DNA of 64,000 bases from Rostratula benghalensis (GCA_013399305.1 VXAI01000178.1:974958-1038957); one strand, 5' to 3'. Positions 23,946-37,527 are shown, counted from the stretch's first letter. The notes: generated from the sequence alone by a model not told the origin. Translations and numbers: made by a program.

Positions 23946-26900
23946 GAGTTTTACCCTCATGATAGAAGATCTCTACTTGTCAGCGTGGGCACATGAAACA
24001 AGCACATGCAATATTGGTATTAAGATACTTTGTCATGTAACATAACCATTGGGATTTCAGGTCCTAAAATGTAGTACTAAGAGTGCAATAACCTTGATGT
24101 CAATTGGCCAGATTCGGAGAGATTCCTGTACCTTACATTACAAACACTACAATTTCCAAATTATGGGCTGAATGCACTTCAAACCTACAGAAAGCCCAGA
24201 AAGTGCCTTCATACTTGTTAAACCAATGAACCTGGTTCTGTCTTGCATTTTATAAAGGACAAAAATGCCAAAAAAAAAAAAAAAAAATCATGGCTATTGC
24301 ATATTTCTGGTTTTGGACTCCAGTTTTATCCCACGGTACTGAGAATGATGAGAGTTGACAGGCCAGGACAGAATCATGGCGTAGCCCTCATATTTGTCCT
24401 CACTTAAAATCTTTCATAAAATAAACATAGTGTAACTCTGAAACACCTCCCTCTTCAGCTGCAATTTCCTCAATGGTAATTAGAAGGTTTAGGGGAGAGT
24501 GATGTTAGTTCCCAGGGCTGGTTAATAGTCCTACGAGTGGTGTGAGGATGGGAATACAGGGGTGGCTCCACAACTTGATGGAAGAACACCTTACCTTCTT
24601 TCTACCCGTGGCAGCCACGTGGCATAAGGAGGATGGAATCACAGGGGATGCTATAAATTAAGGGTGGAAAAAGGTTTTACAGTCAGCATTGGTTTCCTCA
24701 GGGGAGGATATTATGGGGATTTATCAAATGAAGATCTGACCTATTTGTACCAGCTAAGCCCTCAGCATGGAAACACAAACCTCTGCCACTCTAAGGATCC
24801 ACTTCACTGAATAACAGACATAGCAGGCTGTTATTTTTGTGCTCATAACCTACATTTTAAGAGCCTGATACACTCACATCTGCCAGCAGGAAGGCTGCTA
24901 GGTCGGTCTGCCAGTCCTATTTAGGGGTGCAAAATCCCCTTCACTGATGGGACAATCATAAGCAAAACAATTCCAAATGCTTCAAAAGATTTTTTTTATT
25001 TTCTGTAGCCAATCTAAAACGGAAAAAGCCTCACTAAGAGATTGGATCAGATTCCTCACTCAGCAAAGGAAAAACAAGATGACGTCCAAACCTCTTAAGT
25101 CTTTTCACACATGGAAGGCCAGGCAGCCAAAATTCTCCTTCATCATTTCCACATTCAGCTTTCCACACACTGAGTGTTACAGAACAGCACTTTTTACATA
25201 ACAAATGTCCCTTCACCAAAGGGGGAAAAAAAAAAAAAGAAAGAAAAGTAGAAAATCACTTACATATCTGCCTGTATTTTCAAGGATTCCCGTTGGTTTC
25301 TTTTTTCACTTCCATTAAAAAAATGTTTTAAATGAATATGAGAAATAGCATTGCCTCCTGGTGTCTGGTTACCTGGCCTTACTCCTCATTCATTGAGGTC
25401 AGTGGTGAACTTCTCATCACCTTTTCAGTGATTTCATTTCTATTGGCTAGCAAGTTCCAGAGTTCAGGGTATCCTAGTGTTATCCCGGATAATTTCATAT
25501 TTGCATTTTAGCCATTCAAAGCCTACACGTACTTCCACATTAACATTGTTTTTATGTTCTTCCTTTTAAATGGTTAGCAAAAATTGGGTTAGAGAACCAG
25601 AGGGTATATTCCTATATTTGCTCTTTGTATAATCAAATTATTTCCTACGGGTTTGTTTACATTTTTCATGTGTCCTATGACAGCCTGATCACGTGTTATT
25701 AGCAATAGGTGATAGAGGGAGTGGATAAGGCTTTCTGCACAAACATCTTATGCCAAGGAAGCTGTATCTTGTCAAAAGCAGCAGGAATCCAACACGGGTT
25801 AATAAAACTTGACACTTCTCAATCTCCACACAAAGGAAAAACCTCAACCACCAACAGCAGAAAATGGGGAAAATTTGGATCAGTATGAAGAGAATATTGA
25901 ATTTTAAGGCTAAGGCTTACTTACAGGATGGATAATATCTCATTTGTCATAATATAGATGGGATACAGCTTTTAAACACCTTCGTGCATCTGCCTATAAA
26001 CGTACACATGCACATTTATCTGCAGTGAAACACCTGAAAAAATCAGCAACCAATTTCCCAGTTAATGGCATTTTAAGGTAAAAAAATATTTGTTATATTG
26101 GCAGGGCTTCGTAACACAAATTGATATTTAAATTTAAGAAACTTCCGGAAAATCTGGCAGTGCTAGTAAATTGGGATTTCGTGTACTTTCTGGATTGTAT
26201 TTTTTTTTTTTTCAGCATAAAATTCAATCCCCTTTTCATGTGCTTTCCATGGACCTAAGTCTCTGCTCCTGAGGAAATTCAAAAAGATTGGTCAGCTTTG
26301 AAAAGTTGAGGGCTCAGGTTCACAACACCACATTTGGAAAAAATTTTTACAATATGCTTTGGTTCTGAGAAATCATCCTGATAAGCAGGAAGCATGGATT
26401 TGGCAGAGCAAGATGGTATTTAAAGCACAAAATATGCTAGCTGGTGTCTGAAAGCTTCTGCTGCTTCTTCCTTATTGCGTTGCACTGGGGTGATGTTATC
26501 TGTGCAATTTTTTCAATTTTGCTAATTGCTATGAGTCCTGGCCATGATCTGCTAAGCGGGAAAATTCAGCCAGTGCCTGGAATAGAAATAGAAGTAAGTT
26601 AACTGTCATTTCTGGATTTGCTGTGCTACATCAAAATTAGCTCTCTGCAGAAATTTATCTGTAGCAAATCAAAGTAACTTAATTGGAGTGCTAATGACTC
26701 TGAAATCACCACCTTAAATACCAGAGGAGTTTCTGGGTATATTTTCAAGAAGTGAGAGACCTGGCTGCAAAAGCGACAGAAAATGTGTCACGCAAAATAT
26801 CTTTAAGAACTTTTCTGACAAAGATGGCAAAAGGAAGCCTTTGTCTGCAGGGTTCAATTTTACATTTACACAAATTGAAGTGCAAATGTATTCTTGTGTC

Positions 26901-26949
26901 TGGGGTATCTGTGTTTCAATTACAGTCAACACAGATGCATACAATACAA
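23946..26949. other. Non-coding DNA, mostly unique
   Basis: No gene is recognised. It contains A runs at 24270-24287 (18) and near 25226-25238, and a T run at 26200-26212. The block 26.52-26.72 kb is mixed-complexity with a 'gctaattgct' site and could be conserved, but that is unsupported here. Confidence 0.5.
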
Positions 26950-27755
26950 GCTAGAGAGTTAGAAGAGAAACCTAATGAAGTTCAAAAACAGCAAGTGTAG
27001 GGTGCTGCATCTGGGGAGGAATCACCCCCTGCACCAGGACAGGTTGAGGGGGACCTGCTGGAGAGCAGCTCTGAGGAACAAGACCTGGGAGTCCTGGTGG
27101 CCAACAGGAAGCCCAGGAGCCAGCAGTGGGCCCTGGTGGCCAAGAAGGCCAACGGCATCCTGGGGGGCATCAAGAAGATTGTGGCCAGCAGGTTGAGGCA
27201 GGTCACACTCCCCCTCTGCTCTGCCCTGGGGAGGCCCCAGCTGGAGCACTGGGTCCAGTTCTGGATGCCCCAGTTCAAGAAGGACAGGGAACTGCTGGAC
27301 AGGGCACAGCAAAGAGCTATGAAGATGATACGGGGACTAGAGCATCTCTTTTATGAGAAAAGACTGAAGGACTTGGATCTTTCCAGTCCGGAGAAGAAAA
27401 GGCTGAGGGGAGATCTTATCGATGCTTATAGATACCTCAAGGGTGTATGTCAGGAGGATGGGGCCAGTCTTTTTTCAGTGGTGCCCAGGGTCAGGACAAG
27501 ACCTAATGGGCACAAATTAGAACAAAGGAAATTCCTTCTCAACATGAAGAGGAATTTCTTTCCTTTGACAGTGGCAGAGCCCTGGAAGAGGCTGTCCAGA
27601 GAGGAGGTGGATTCTCCATCTCTGGAGGCATTCCAAACCTACCTGGACATCTTCCTGTGCAACCTGTTCTGGGTAGACCTGCTCTGGCAGAGGGGTTGGA
27701 CTAGATGGTTTCCAGAGGTACAAATATACTGTACCAACACTGTCTGTGATATTGC
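26950..27755 (+). mobile_element. CR1 LINE, ORF2 C-terminus plus 3' region, about 800 bp
   Basis: The longest CR1 piece in the window. A first frame (from about 26975) reads [12 protein letters not shown], the well-known block near the end of ORF2. One frameshift near 27045-27055 moves the product to the next frame. That frame stays open from about 27001 to 27825 and includes [15 protein letters not shown], then [16 protein letters not shown], then [13 protein letters not shown]. The usual ORF2 stop after the CNLL block appears mutated to a TGG codon (CNLFW), so the frame runs on into the former 3' UTR. It lies downstream of the RT core and has no catalytic motifs. It is locally GC-rich, unlike its surroundings. 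The 3' octamer tail is decayed, and the element is 5'-truncated and inactive. Confidence 0.92.
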
Positions 27756-29701
27756 AAGAGGGGTCTTCCCTTTTTCTTGGATTAGTTTTACCACACTGTT
27801 CACTTACGGTAGTGTAATAGGTTGAAAATTAGTTGCAACAGATGATGTATTTCAGTGGAATGCTATTTGTGTCAAGTGAAACCTCAGCTGAGCAGTTTCC
27901 ACACTCTGACTGCTAATAATAAACACTTTTTCACCAGTTTAATTCATTAGATGAGGAACAAGGATCAAAGACACAAAAGAAGTTGCAGCCTAAAAAGAAA
28001 AAAAAAAAAAAAAAGCTGTGGCTTCCTTTTTCCTTTTTGTTTGAGCCACTTCATTTTCTGTCTCTGGGGTTTCTGCAGGAGCCTTGATGATGGTATGAAT
28101 TTCTAAAAGTGTAAACAGCCAGAGAGCACCAACCCTGAGTGAGTGCAAGCCTGTAGGAGGGAAGGGAGTCTGAACCTGCAATTAAGGAGAGTGCCCAACT
28201 TTGCGCCTTCTCTTTCCAGAAGCACCTGATTGACAGGTCAAAAGACTTCCTTGTAGACCGTGGCTGCTTGGCAGAAAATAGCCTGATCTTTGTGAAAGGA
28301 ACTACTTCACAGAGTGAGGTCTCTTGCCTTGCAGGGGGAAGAGTGCAACAGCTCAAAATTAACCTCAAGAGGACGAAAAAAACCATCTGCTGCTAACAGG
28401 ACACATATCCCCCTCATTATTTCTATCTCAGCTTTCAAGTGCCAGCCTCCTGTTGTTCATAATCAACACCAGAAGGCAGGCATCGCTCTCAAAGGGAGCA
28501 GAAAGGAAAAAATCTTCTCAGGTTTTTTGAAATACTCAGTTTATGTCTGTCACTCTTGTTTTTTCAACTTGTCCAGAGAAGTGCCTTCGTAAAGCAAAAG
28601 TGGAGATGATCTCTGAGGCCCTGAAACACCTCGAAGACCTTGGCTTCTTGAACACCAAGCTCTGAGGATGATCCATCCATGAAAATCTAAACAATAGTAC
28701 TTCCTTCCTCAGCCTTTGCATGCGTTTCTATAAAATGTAACACTGCCTTTGTAGAGAACGTTCAAAATTTGTCAATCCCAGCTTTTAAGAGAAAATCTAA
28801 AGCTCTCTTTTCTGTGCTCATGTGCCTAAACAAGAAATTTAAACTCAGTTTTCAATTCAATGGAATGAACAGGATCGAATGAACACCTGGGCTTCCAACT
28901 CCCACTTTAGGAGATTAAATGCCCTCTTGGACCTTAACTTGGGTGCAATTGTTGCAGAGAATTTCTTGGCAATAAGGAAAGGAAATAGCAACAATAAAAG
29001 CAACATAACCTCTCTCCATTTTTATTTTATTTTTTTACAGATAAATTTCCGATTTCCCAAAATTACTGGGTGACACTTTTTTAAGAACTTACAATAATGA
29101 GTCTCTGTTGTAAAGTGGGACACTTACATGCTACAGTGCTATTACTGTTAAAAATAACAACTTTGAAAGCCACAAGCAATGGAAATGACTGCATGACATT
29201 TTAAAAACTCCAAGGTAAACAGCTTTTGCACTTGGATCCACTAACCTTCTCAGTTTAAACTATACTAGAGCTGTACTTCAACCTGACAGCCACGACAGGG
29301 AAACTAAGAAGAACTGGGCTCCAAAACAGATGGGAAACCGAAAAATGTAACTTTCATCTGGGACCTGTGCTCTGAGCAAATGTAAATGTTGCAAAAGCTC
29401 AGTGGTGTAAAACAGCAGATTGCAGGCGTTTCACTGCCCTAAATCCTGGGAAATTCTGGATATTTTCTGTCCATGCTGCTGTCTCCATGTATCCAACAAC
29501 ACTGAATAACACACCCTCTTCTAAGAGTCTTTTTGTAAAATCAGCCAGTTAATATTAATGAGGTATTTGAGATACTGAGAGACGGATATTTGCTTTGAAG
29601 CTGTGGAGGGAAATAAAGAATGATTAATCAGTCTGGTCTGCTTTGGGGTACAGTTTCTTTCACTTCTTTCAGTTTTGGGCTATGGTTCTTTACGGTACTC
29701 A
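27756..29701. other. Non-coding DNA, mostly unique
   Basis: No gene is recognised. A run of 17 A lies at 27998-28014. Open frames are up to about 110 codons on both strands without supporting features. Confidence 0.55.
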
Positions 29702-30095
29702 GCCTGGAAGAGAAGGAGAGACCTCATAGCAGCTTTTCAGTGCCTAAAGGGAGCCTACAGGAGAGCAGAGGAGGGACTCTTGATCAGGGAGTAGAGTGAT
29801 AGGACAAGCAGTAATGGCTCTAAAATAAAAAAAACTAAAAGAGGGGAGTTTCAGACTAGATATTAGGAAGAAATTCTTTACTGTGAGGGTGATGCGATAC
29901 TGGCCCAGGTTGCTCAGAGAAGCTGTGGCTACCCCATCCCTGGAAAAGTTCAAGGCCAGGCTGGCTGGGGCTTAGAGTGACCTGGCCTAGGGGGAGGTGT
30001 CCCTGGCCATGGCAGAAGGGTTGGAACTATATGATCTTTAAGGTCCCTTTCAACCCAAATAGTTCTATGATTGTATGTTTTTATGATTTTATGAC
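29702..30095 (+). mobile_element. CR1 LINE 3' end, about 395 bp
   Basis: It runs from a 'gcctggaagagaaggagaga' block through 'aagaaattctttactgtgag', 'ccatccctggaaaagttcaa' and 'gatctttaaggtccctttca' to a slightly degenerate octamer repeat ('ttctatgattgtatg' and 'ttatgattttatgac'). Truncated and non-coding. The drift in the tail suggests moderate age. Confidence 0.93.
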
Positions 30096-30141
30096 TCTTG
30101 AGACTGAGTGAGCCAACGTAGTAACTCACTATTTCCAGGTG

Positions 30142-30185
30142 GATCCTACCACCTATCCACACTGATCCTACCACCCATCCACACT
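30142..30185. repeat. 2 x 22 bp tandem duplication
   Basis: Two copies of a 22-bp unit starting 'gatcctaccacc' lie head to tail (30142-30163 and 30164-30185), differing by one T/C change. They sit shortly after the 3' end of a CR1 copy. Confidence 0.9.
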
Positions 30186-32239
30186 GCTGGCCACATGGTC
30201 ATGCCTCTTCCCTTGAGACAGGTTTTCATTCATGAGATTCCTCCAGGTATCAGGTTAGCACACTGAAACATCAGAAAATTGAATGAGGGTGGAGACGGAG
30301 GCAATTATTGTGCCATTATAGTGAGTTAAATCAGCTTTGTAAAGAGTTGAAGGAAGCAGAAAGGAGGATTACCTGGCTGAGAGTGGGAGAAAGGAGGAGC
30401 TGGGGGTGTGGTATGTAACCCGATGGGTGGTTTTATGGTGTTGGCTCAGACATTCCTTCTGCAGGCTATGAGGGTCAGCCAATGGCAGTGAGTGTCAAGC
30501 AAGTCCATACCTACAGCTTTGGCTGGTGTGAAATAGGGACCGTGTGGTTCAAGATGGAATCACGACAGGAGAAGTTTTTTCTGGTATTTCCTGATTTGAA
30601 ATGTTTGACATTCCAGTCACAGGAACGTGGCAATATGGTCACAAGTTAGGCAATTGTTACTAAAAATGAAGTTGGGCTTCTCTGTGTTCTCATCTTTCAC
30701 TGTGGGTACTTGTAAAATTTCTCTCCTTGTCACTTAATACTAAAAAGCACTATTTCAGCAGACAAAAGTGATAGTGCTCTTGCAGCTCCTGTTAAATCCT
30801 TAGAAGCAATCTCCAGGGAAATAAAAGATTATATCAAATGGCAATGAGAGTTAAGGAGTAAGAAACAATTTGGAATTCAACCAGAAAATGGAAATTACCA
30901 CCATTCTCTGAAAAAAAACCCCAACCAAACCAAACATGCTGGGTAACCATTAAAAACTATGAATAATAAGGACATGCCACCAGAAAAGCAGCCAGTCTTC
31001 AGTCCTGCTGTGTATGGGTATTTTCACACCCTGCACACAAGGATGTGCTGAACTTGCCCCATTCTCTGGAAGATGGTGAGATCTGGACCCCCCCAGTGTT
31101 CAGGAAGGATTAAGTCCTAGTATTGGCAGGGTGGTGGGATGAAGTAAGGTCCCTGGTATGTCAGCCCCACCTGTTGGACTGACCATCAATCAGAGCTGCC
31201 AAAGCCTTACCAGAAGGGTGACTAATCCATGCTGGAAATGTCAGAGAACTTTCCAGGCCTTGTTGTTTTGTAGTTGCAGAATGACAGTTGTTGATACTGT
31301 ATACATTTTCTGGTTGGGATCAAGGTTCTTGGAGACCTTCATAAAAATGTGTGCTTGTCATCACATCAGCTTTAAAGTCATCTCTAACTTTTTCCCATAA
31401 ATTCAGAGTAAAGCGAGCACCTACCTCTCTCCTGAGAGTGTTGTGGGAGGTCAAACAACAGGAAGGTGTGCAGAACAAGCCCAAAATAATTACAGAGGGC
31501 TCTCAGCTGGGAGCATACCATGTAGGTGGCCAATGTAAGCTGAAGACCAACCTGTGGAGAACAAGAAGAAATGGACAGTGTTTTTGTCAGTGTGTGAGGT
31601 TTGGGAAACCTGTGCTCCCTCAGGTCCTCACTGCTTGCAAACATAACAGCTTGCTGGTGTGGGTTGCAAGACAAGGCTGACAAGGGACAATGGTGCACAC
31701 CGTGTTCTGTGGTGTGCTGGCATCTCTCTGGTCCTTAGTGTCACTGAGGCTGTTGTTTCATGCTCAGATCTCTGCCTTGGTGCATGGAGAGATGTGGCCT
31801 ACAAGCTTAGCAGAGCAAAGAGAACTTTGGGGTTTAGAGGCCATATTATGACTTTGAATTCCCTTCTCTCCAAGGCCATAAAAAATGTCTGCACTGCTTA
31901 ATTTTGCAGGGCATTCATGGAGCCTGGACTACTTGTCTTCTCTTCCTGCTCTGCTCAGCTTTTTCTCCTGAGCACTGACATAATGTGGTCTAAGGCTTCT
32001 GAGGTACTAAGGCTTAAAAGAGAACATAAAGGGGCGACTAAAAAGGCTTTGCTAAACTACTCAGAGAGACAAGTTGATGTCCACAGGCTTAAATTCAGGA
32101 AGGGGATTCGAAGATCCAAAGGCCTGGAATGGGGGCCAGTGAGGAACAGATAATCTCCTACCTCACTTTGTAACTTTAGTGAACAATTTTCCTCTGCTGT
32201 CTTGATTTTCATTATTTTCTTCCCCCATATTCTTTGAAG

Positions 32240-32340
32240 AGCTTCAGAGGAACAGCTTCATCCAGGAGCAAGACTTCCAGGCACTCTTGGAAGTGTGTGC
32301 TCAAAATGACTATGAGGTGGATGATGCGACGAAAGCATAG
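32240..32340 (+). CDS. Candidate terminal coding exon, unidentified
   Basis: A strong pyrimidine tract with 'cttcccccatattctttgaa' leads to an AG at 32238-32239. The frame that follows, phased so its first codon is split by the intron, reads LQRNSFIQEQDFQALLEVC and then AQNDYEVDDATKA before a TAG at 32338-32340. The peptide is acidic, helix-like and varied in composition, unlike the repeat-driven frames nearby. The frame is only 44 codons long including intron-like sequence, so chance cannot be excluded. I do not recognise the family, no upstream exon was found and no clear poly(A) signal follows closely. Other readings are a chance frame next to a chance acceptor, or a pseudogene scrap. Confidence 0.22.
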
Positions 32341-33598
32341 GCAAAGAATGAAGCATCAGTCTGTGTCCTGGGGGGACCTTTTCCCACTTCTTCCTCACTG
32401 ACATTTTAAGATGTGACTTCAGTCAAGTTCTTCAGCCCCATTGCATTTCTGCTCCCTGTTTGATAACCCTTCTGTATTTTAGGGTAGGGAGGGAAAGACA
32501 GCAAATTATGCAACACTGAGTGAGAGGAAGGCTCAGAGGCAGTTAGAAGAAAATATTTGACAATTACCCAAAGAACAAGAAAGCCTCCTCAGCTGGATTA
32601 AACTGACACAGGTCATCTGAAGTCCAAACAATCCATTTTTGTGCAAAGGACTCACTTGAATAACATGCAGACTTTAATAACCAGATAACTGATAGTATCA
32701 CGAGCTGTCGGAGAGGACATGCTCTTCTCTTGATATTTCCTGTATTTTTGGGCCCATGAGCATCTCTGTGGCTGGCCTGTCACTCCAACACATGTTGAGA
32801 CAAAGCTGTCAAACAGACCAAGAATAATCCATGGGAAAGGCAAACTAGACAGAGGTAGAAATCAATGCAGATTCTTCCAAATGAAACCCATCTTTCATTA
32901 CTTATTTTAGAACTGCATTCCTGCTCTCATCTCTCATAATTCACATGAAGTCCCAAAAAAAATCTTGGCTTTGTAGTTCTGCCCTATCTTAGACCTTCCA
33001 AAAACTAGCTTCCCCCAGATCCTTTTGGTGACCATGATTTATTTATTCCTTGCTGGCTTTGGATGTGGTTTCCCCATCATCATCCATTTTTGCCACAACT
33101 GCGTCCCAGATTATCGAGTGTCAGCTAAGTCCTAGGAAATGGGTCATGCACGTCTTCATCATCTGTTGCAAGAATAAATTAAGGTCCATTATTTTAAATA
33201 TATTTGGACTGCAGTAGTAGCATTAAAGCTTTAGAGAACACGCCAGCAACTTGTTACTGGCATGTTACTTGAGATAATTTATAGCTTCCTATATGGAATT
33301 TTCTCAATCATATATAACCATATGAACATGCATCCTTATATATATGAAGGATGTGGGCAGAGAATCAATAATAAAACAAAAGTAATAATAAAAAAAAAGT
33401 TGTGATTTCAATACGGATATTTATTGAACTGGGAGGGAAACACTGAGCTGACCAAAGTACTTACATACTTCAGTAAATAAAGATTTGTCTAAGAGTCTGG
33501 ATATGTGAGTCCTTGTTATTGCTCCATCCATTACAGTTTATACAGTTCTTAATCCCTTTGCCCTTGATGGCTTTCACCCATAAAATAAGGACAATGTT

Positions 33599-33621
33599 AT
33601 TCATTCATTCATTCATTCATT
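33599..33621. repeat. (ATTC)n microsatellite
   Basis: Five to six ATTC units in a perfect array. Confidence 0.9.
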
Positions 33622-34875
33622 GTTGTGAAATGCTGGAAGACCTTGGAGCGGAAATAATTGGGTTACTGTCTCAGGGAGACCACATATGCAACTGTCTTTT
33701 TCTAATCCAGAAAGAAAGACATAGTGTTTACATATCCACTAGAAAATAAAACAGGCATAGCCTGGACAGAAGAACAGCCATAATTTTGTGACCTTGTGAA
33801 GATCCCTGGCTCAAGAGATAATGGGAGCCAGGGGCAATTCCCAAGGGGCAGTTTGGATGTGGCCATTCTCTTTTTGGAGGGAAGGGAGGTAAAGGGTTTC
33901 TATGTGTGTGGACATGAGTCATGATATGTAACTTAGCATCAGAGCCAGAAAGCAGGGCCTGACATGTTTTAGTTACCACATAATGAAGTGGGAAAGGGAA
34001 GGAGAAGGAGTCACGCGTGGGAACTAAATACCATGGCCTCGTGTTTAAATGTCAGTATAAATGCATACTGCTGGGTTTCACTGACCTTTCCTATGACCTT
34101 GGGAAGCACATTGTGCCTCTCCTCCTGCACTTTATCCATCCTGCTTCTCCACAGCCTCAGAGAAAATCCTGGAGCTCAGCAGCTGAGTCCAAGAACTGAC
34201 TTTACAGCTGTCCCAGTAAAACCACTACTCTTTTTTTTTTTCACCAAGATGACTTCCAGAGGTTCAAAGGAAGGGAGGACACTCACAATCTGTTACCAAG
34301 TCCCCTGCTTGAACCTGCAAGATCCTCCTTCACTACAACCCTTGCACTGATGCTTCCCTCACGCTGTGAGACATCTCCCTGCTCCCCACATGTCCCAAGA
34401 ATTTATTTACCAAGTATGTTACCCTTTGCTTTGGATGAAAACATCCTCCTTCCCTTTCTCTCCACTGGCATCCCTCACCCCCTCCCATAGAAAGAGAAGA
34501 AATTCTGATATTGGGGAATATGCCATGCACACCTAGATTTGTAGCAAAAGAATGACTTCTTCTGTCCTTCTTTTGGGCTCCATCACCTTGCACATCTCCT
34601 CAAGGCACCTCCCATTCTTCTCTCCTCCCTTCCCTTTGGCTGGCAAATCTCTCTTCCCTCTTTCCAGGCACTCACAGTCACAGCAGCAGCTGGCAGAGCA
34701 GAAAGATATCTTCCCCCACCCAGAACCCCCTCTTATTCCCATCTTCCTCTCCTTTGCTGGAACTCCTGGATTTTTAGCTTCCAGCAAGAATAAACTCTTC
34801 ATCCATCCAGTCGAAGTGGATATAGACTCAATTCCAAAGGGTCCTCCAGTTTCTATTTATAAATCAGCCAGGGAA

Positions 34876-34897
34876 TTATTATTATTATTATTGTTAT
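34876..34897. repeat. (TTA)n microsatellite
   Basis: Short TTA array, with one TTG interruption near its end. Confidence 0.85.
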
Positions 34898-35377
34898 TTC
34901 TGGGGTTGACAAAACAGAAGAAAATATGCCCTATTTGTGTAGATTTGCTGTCCTGGAACTTTTTGGGTGTCATTTGCAAATCTGCTCACAACCAGCAGAC
35001 CAAGCCTGCTGTGGCTGCAGCAGAAAGAAAGAGGCAAACTCAATTAGAAGTCGAGTCATGATAAATTTTCTGTTGCCATTGGCTAGCAGTCTTGGATGGG
35101 AGAGCCAGCCAGCTCTGGTGCCAAGAGGAAATCTGACACAGATGACAGTCTGACTTCCAGTACCTAGAAAAAAAGGGGCAGCCAGCTCTGTGTGTGTGTA
35201 TGGTTTTTTCTTCCAGAACTTTTGTATGTTTTAAGAGGGGAATTCAAGCCTCAATAACGCTCTCACTTCTCTGCATAGGAACAAAACACAACACTCTCTC
35301 CTGCTCCTGGCAGGGCTCAAGGAGAAACACTTCAGACGCTCAGCTGTAACCAGGATCCCCTTGTCCACCTTCCCAGA

Positions 35378-35405
35378 TTTTTATTTATTTATTTATTTAT
35401 TTTTA
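35378..35405. repeat. (TTTA)n microsatellite
   Basis: About six TTTA units, flanked by T-rich sequence. Confidence 0.88.
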
Positions 35406-37497
35406 TTCAATGAAGTGACCTGAGAGGAACTTGCCTGGTGATGCTATTTTCCCCCTCCCTGAGCTCATGGCAGATTGACAGTGGCTTGAGTTAGACTAGG
35501 ACACGGCGTCTGGTGAATGTTCCCAGCTCCTACAGACGCAGCCATAGGTGGATGCTGTGCTTCAATAGCTGTCCAGTGCATCACAAGATGAGCTTTTTTC
35601 CCTCATCAAAAGCCATCTCCTTCCAAAGCTTTCAAAGCTACTTCAAGCCTCAGAGTCAAGGCCCAGGATACGGGGCTGAGTTTCGATCCCTTTTCTTGCC
35701 TGTGTAAATCCATTCATGGTGAAAAAAAAAAAAAAAAAGTTCATTGAATAAGGAGTAACTAGTTGGTTGTAAAGAGGAAGGAATTTGACTTTTTAACCAT
35801 GCAATTATTATTTTACTGAGTTGTTTATGGCTTCCAGTCAGAATTGTGATTCCCTTATGGCAGATGTAATACAAATGTATAGATATAATTCCCACAGTAC
35901 TGCACTTATTATACCCATGTGTCTGTATGTGCATAAAACTAATATATATATAGCACCATAATGTCTATAGACTCTTAGATATAATTCCCACAATGAAAGT
36001 CTTTCCTGGGGCCTTACCCCTGAAAAGGCTGAAATGGACAGGGAGGGTTAGGTTTTTTCTAGCTAAATGATTTCTGGGCAGAAAATGCAGTGCTGTAAAA
36101 TGGAAATGTCCTGAAGACAACAGTAAGTATACTGACCAATGCCTATTAGAAAAATCTGGAATTTTGTTGTTTTGCTGATCTGGTGCGAGGGCCTTCATTT
36201 CCAATGAGTTGAATATTGTTGTCTTATTAATGCAGTGCTTTGTGGGAGTTGTAGCTCAAACTCTCATGCACTTTGTGGAATGGAGTGACCAGTAGGCTTT
36301 GTTCACCACGTGCTTAGTCTAAGGCACGCACTCTTTTGACAAAGTTTTACCTGGTGTATGACAAGAGATGTAATCTGACCACAAAGCTTTTCTCCTACAA
36401 AAGGAAAAAATACTCAAACCGCTCTGGATCCCCTAGCTCTAACGCACCCCATCAGAGAAACACGATTTAATTATGAAAAAGCCCCAAACAAAGGTTCATT
36501 TCAACAAGTCACACTAGAGCATTTCAATTTCAGGAAGGTTGAAATGTTTCTCTTCAGCTGAGTTATTAAGATAAAAGAATATGATATTTTTCATTGAGAT
36601 TTCTCATAGTTTCAGTCCCACAAAAAAAAAAATTACAAAAGCTGCATTTCTTGTGCTAAAAATGTCTCAAAGCAATTAGTAGATGGATATTTCCAAATTT
36701 CTATTTGAGAATTCACTAAATGAGAATTGTACTTTCATGTACTTGAATGGCTTCATCACTGGCGATTCACACCATTACCACCCAACAATGGAAGTACCAT
36801 TTTTGTTGCCTGTTTAAACAGAGAGGATGCTGCCTTCCTGTAAAAAAAGATTATGATCACCAAACACCCTATGAAATGGTTGTAAACCATGCTCTTAAAA
36901 CTGGGGATTGCATTGCATATTTTTTTCCCATAAGTGTTTGTAGTCCAAGCATAGTTATTCTTTTTTATTATTTGCTTTTAAGCATAAGGGATGTAAAAAG
37001 AAAACTGCTTTAAAATGAAAAAGGAAACCTAAATCCTTTTTGCTTATATACGCTTTTAGTGTTCATTGATTACCTACATCAGGCTGGACTCCCTACTGCT
37101 TTGTGGAGTTTTAGGCAGGAAAATCTCTAATATACAACCCAATCATGAGCTTAGGCTGTGTAGAAAGATATACTTGCCCTTTTGAAAGATCTTCTATCAC
37201 ATTTGAAGTGTGTTGCAATTACATTTCTGGGGAAAAAAAAAAAAAGACAAAAACAAAAACAAACCAAACCATCAAAAAAGAAACAAATCTTGAAAATTGA
37301 AAATTGACAGGTTTCCTCTTTGAAAAGCTGAGATTTCAGGATCATGTCTGAGATGAATTAGAGTAAACTATTTGTTGCATTTTTGAAAGGAAAATAAAAG
37401 TATGATCCTATTCCAAGTTATTAATCCATTGTATTAAGTAACGACTTGGCAAAGAGCAGGCTCTGCTATCTAAAAAACATTTATAGGGTATTTCAGA

Positions 37498-37527
37498 GCA
37501 ATTAGGCTGTGGATGTGGTCTAATTGC
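37498..37527. promoter_or_regulatory. Paired homeodomain-type inverted sites
   Basis: GCAATTAG (37498-37505) and its exact reverse complement CTAATTGC (37520-37527) are separated by 14 bp. Further sites follow at about 37534 (CTAATTT) and 37583 (TTAATAATT). Paired inverted TAAT sites can bind homeodomain dimers. This is a motif observation only. Confidence 0.2.

Noticed and set aside
30400..30620. CCAAT-like motif and promoter-like wording ('gtcagccaatggcagtg')
   Set aside because: No TATA box, CpG island, first exon or repeat structure accompanies it. A single CCAAT match is expected by chance.
34092..34145. MIR-like block 'tatgaccttgggaagcac'
   Set aside because: It shares only the short 'gaccttggg' core and a loose 'tgcctc' block with MIR. 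Too little to call.
34552..35061. 169-codon plus-strand open frame
   Set aside because: The composition is driven by low-complexity sequence, including a leucine run from a TTA repeat. There is no domain or splice support.
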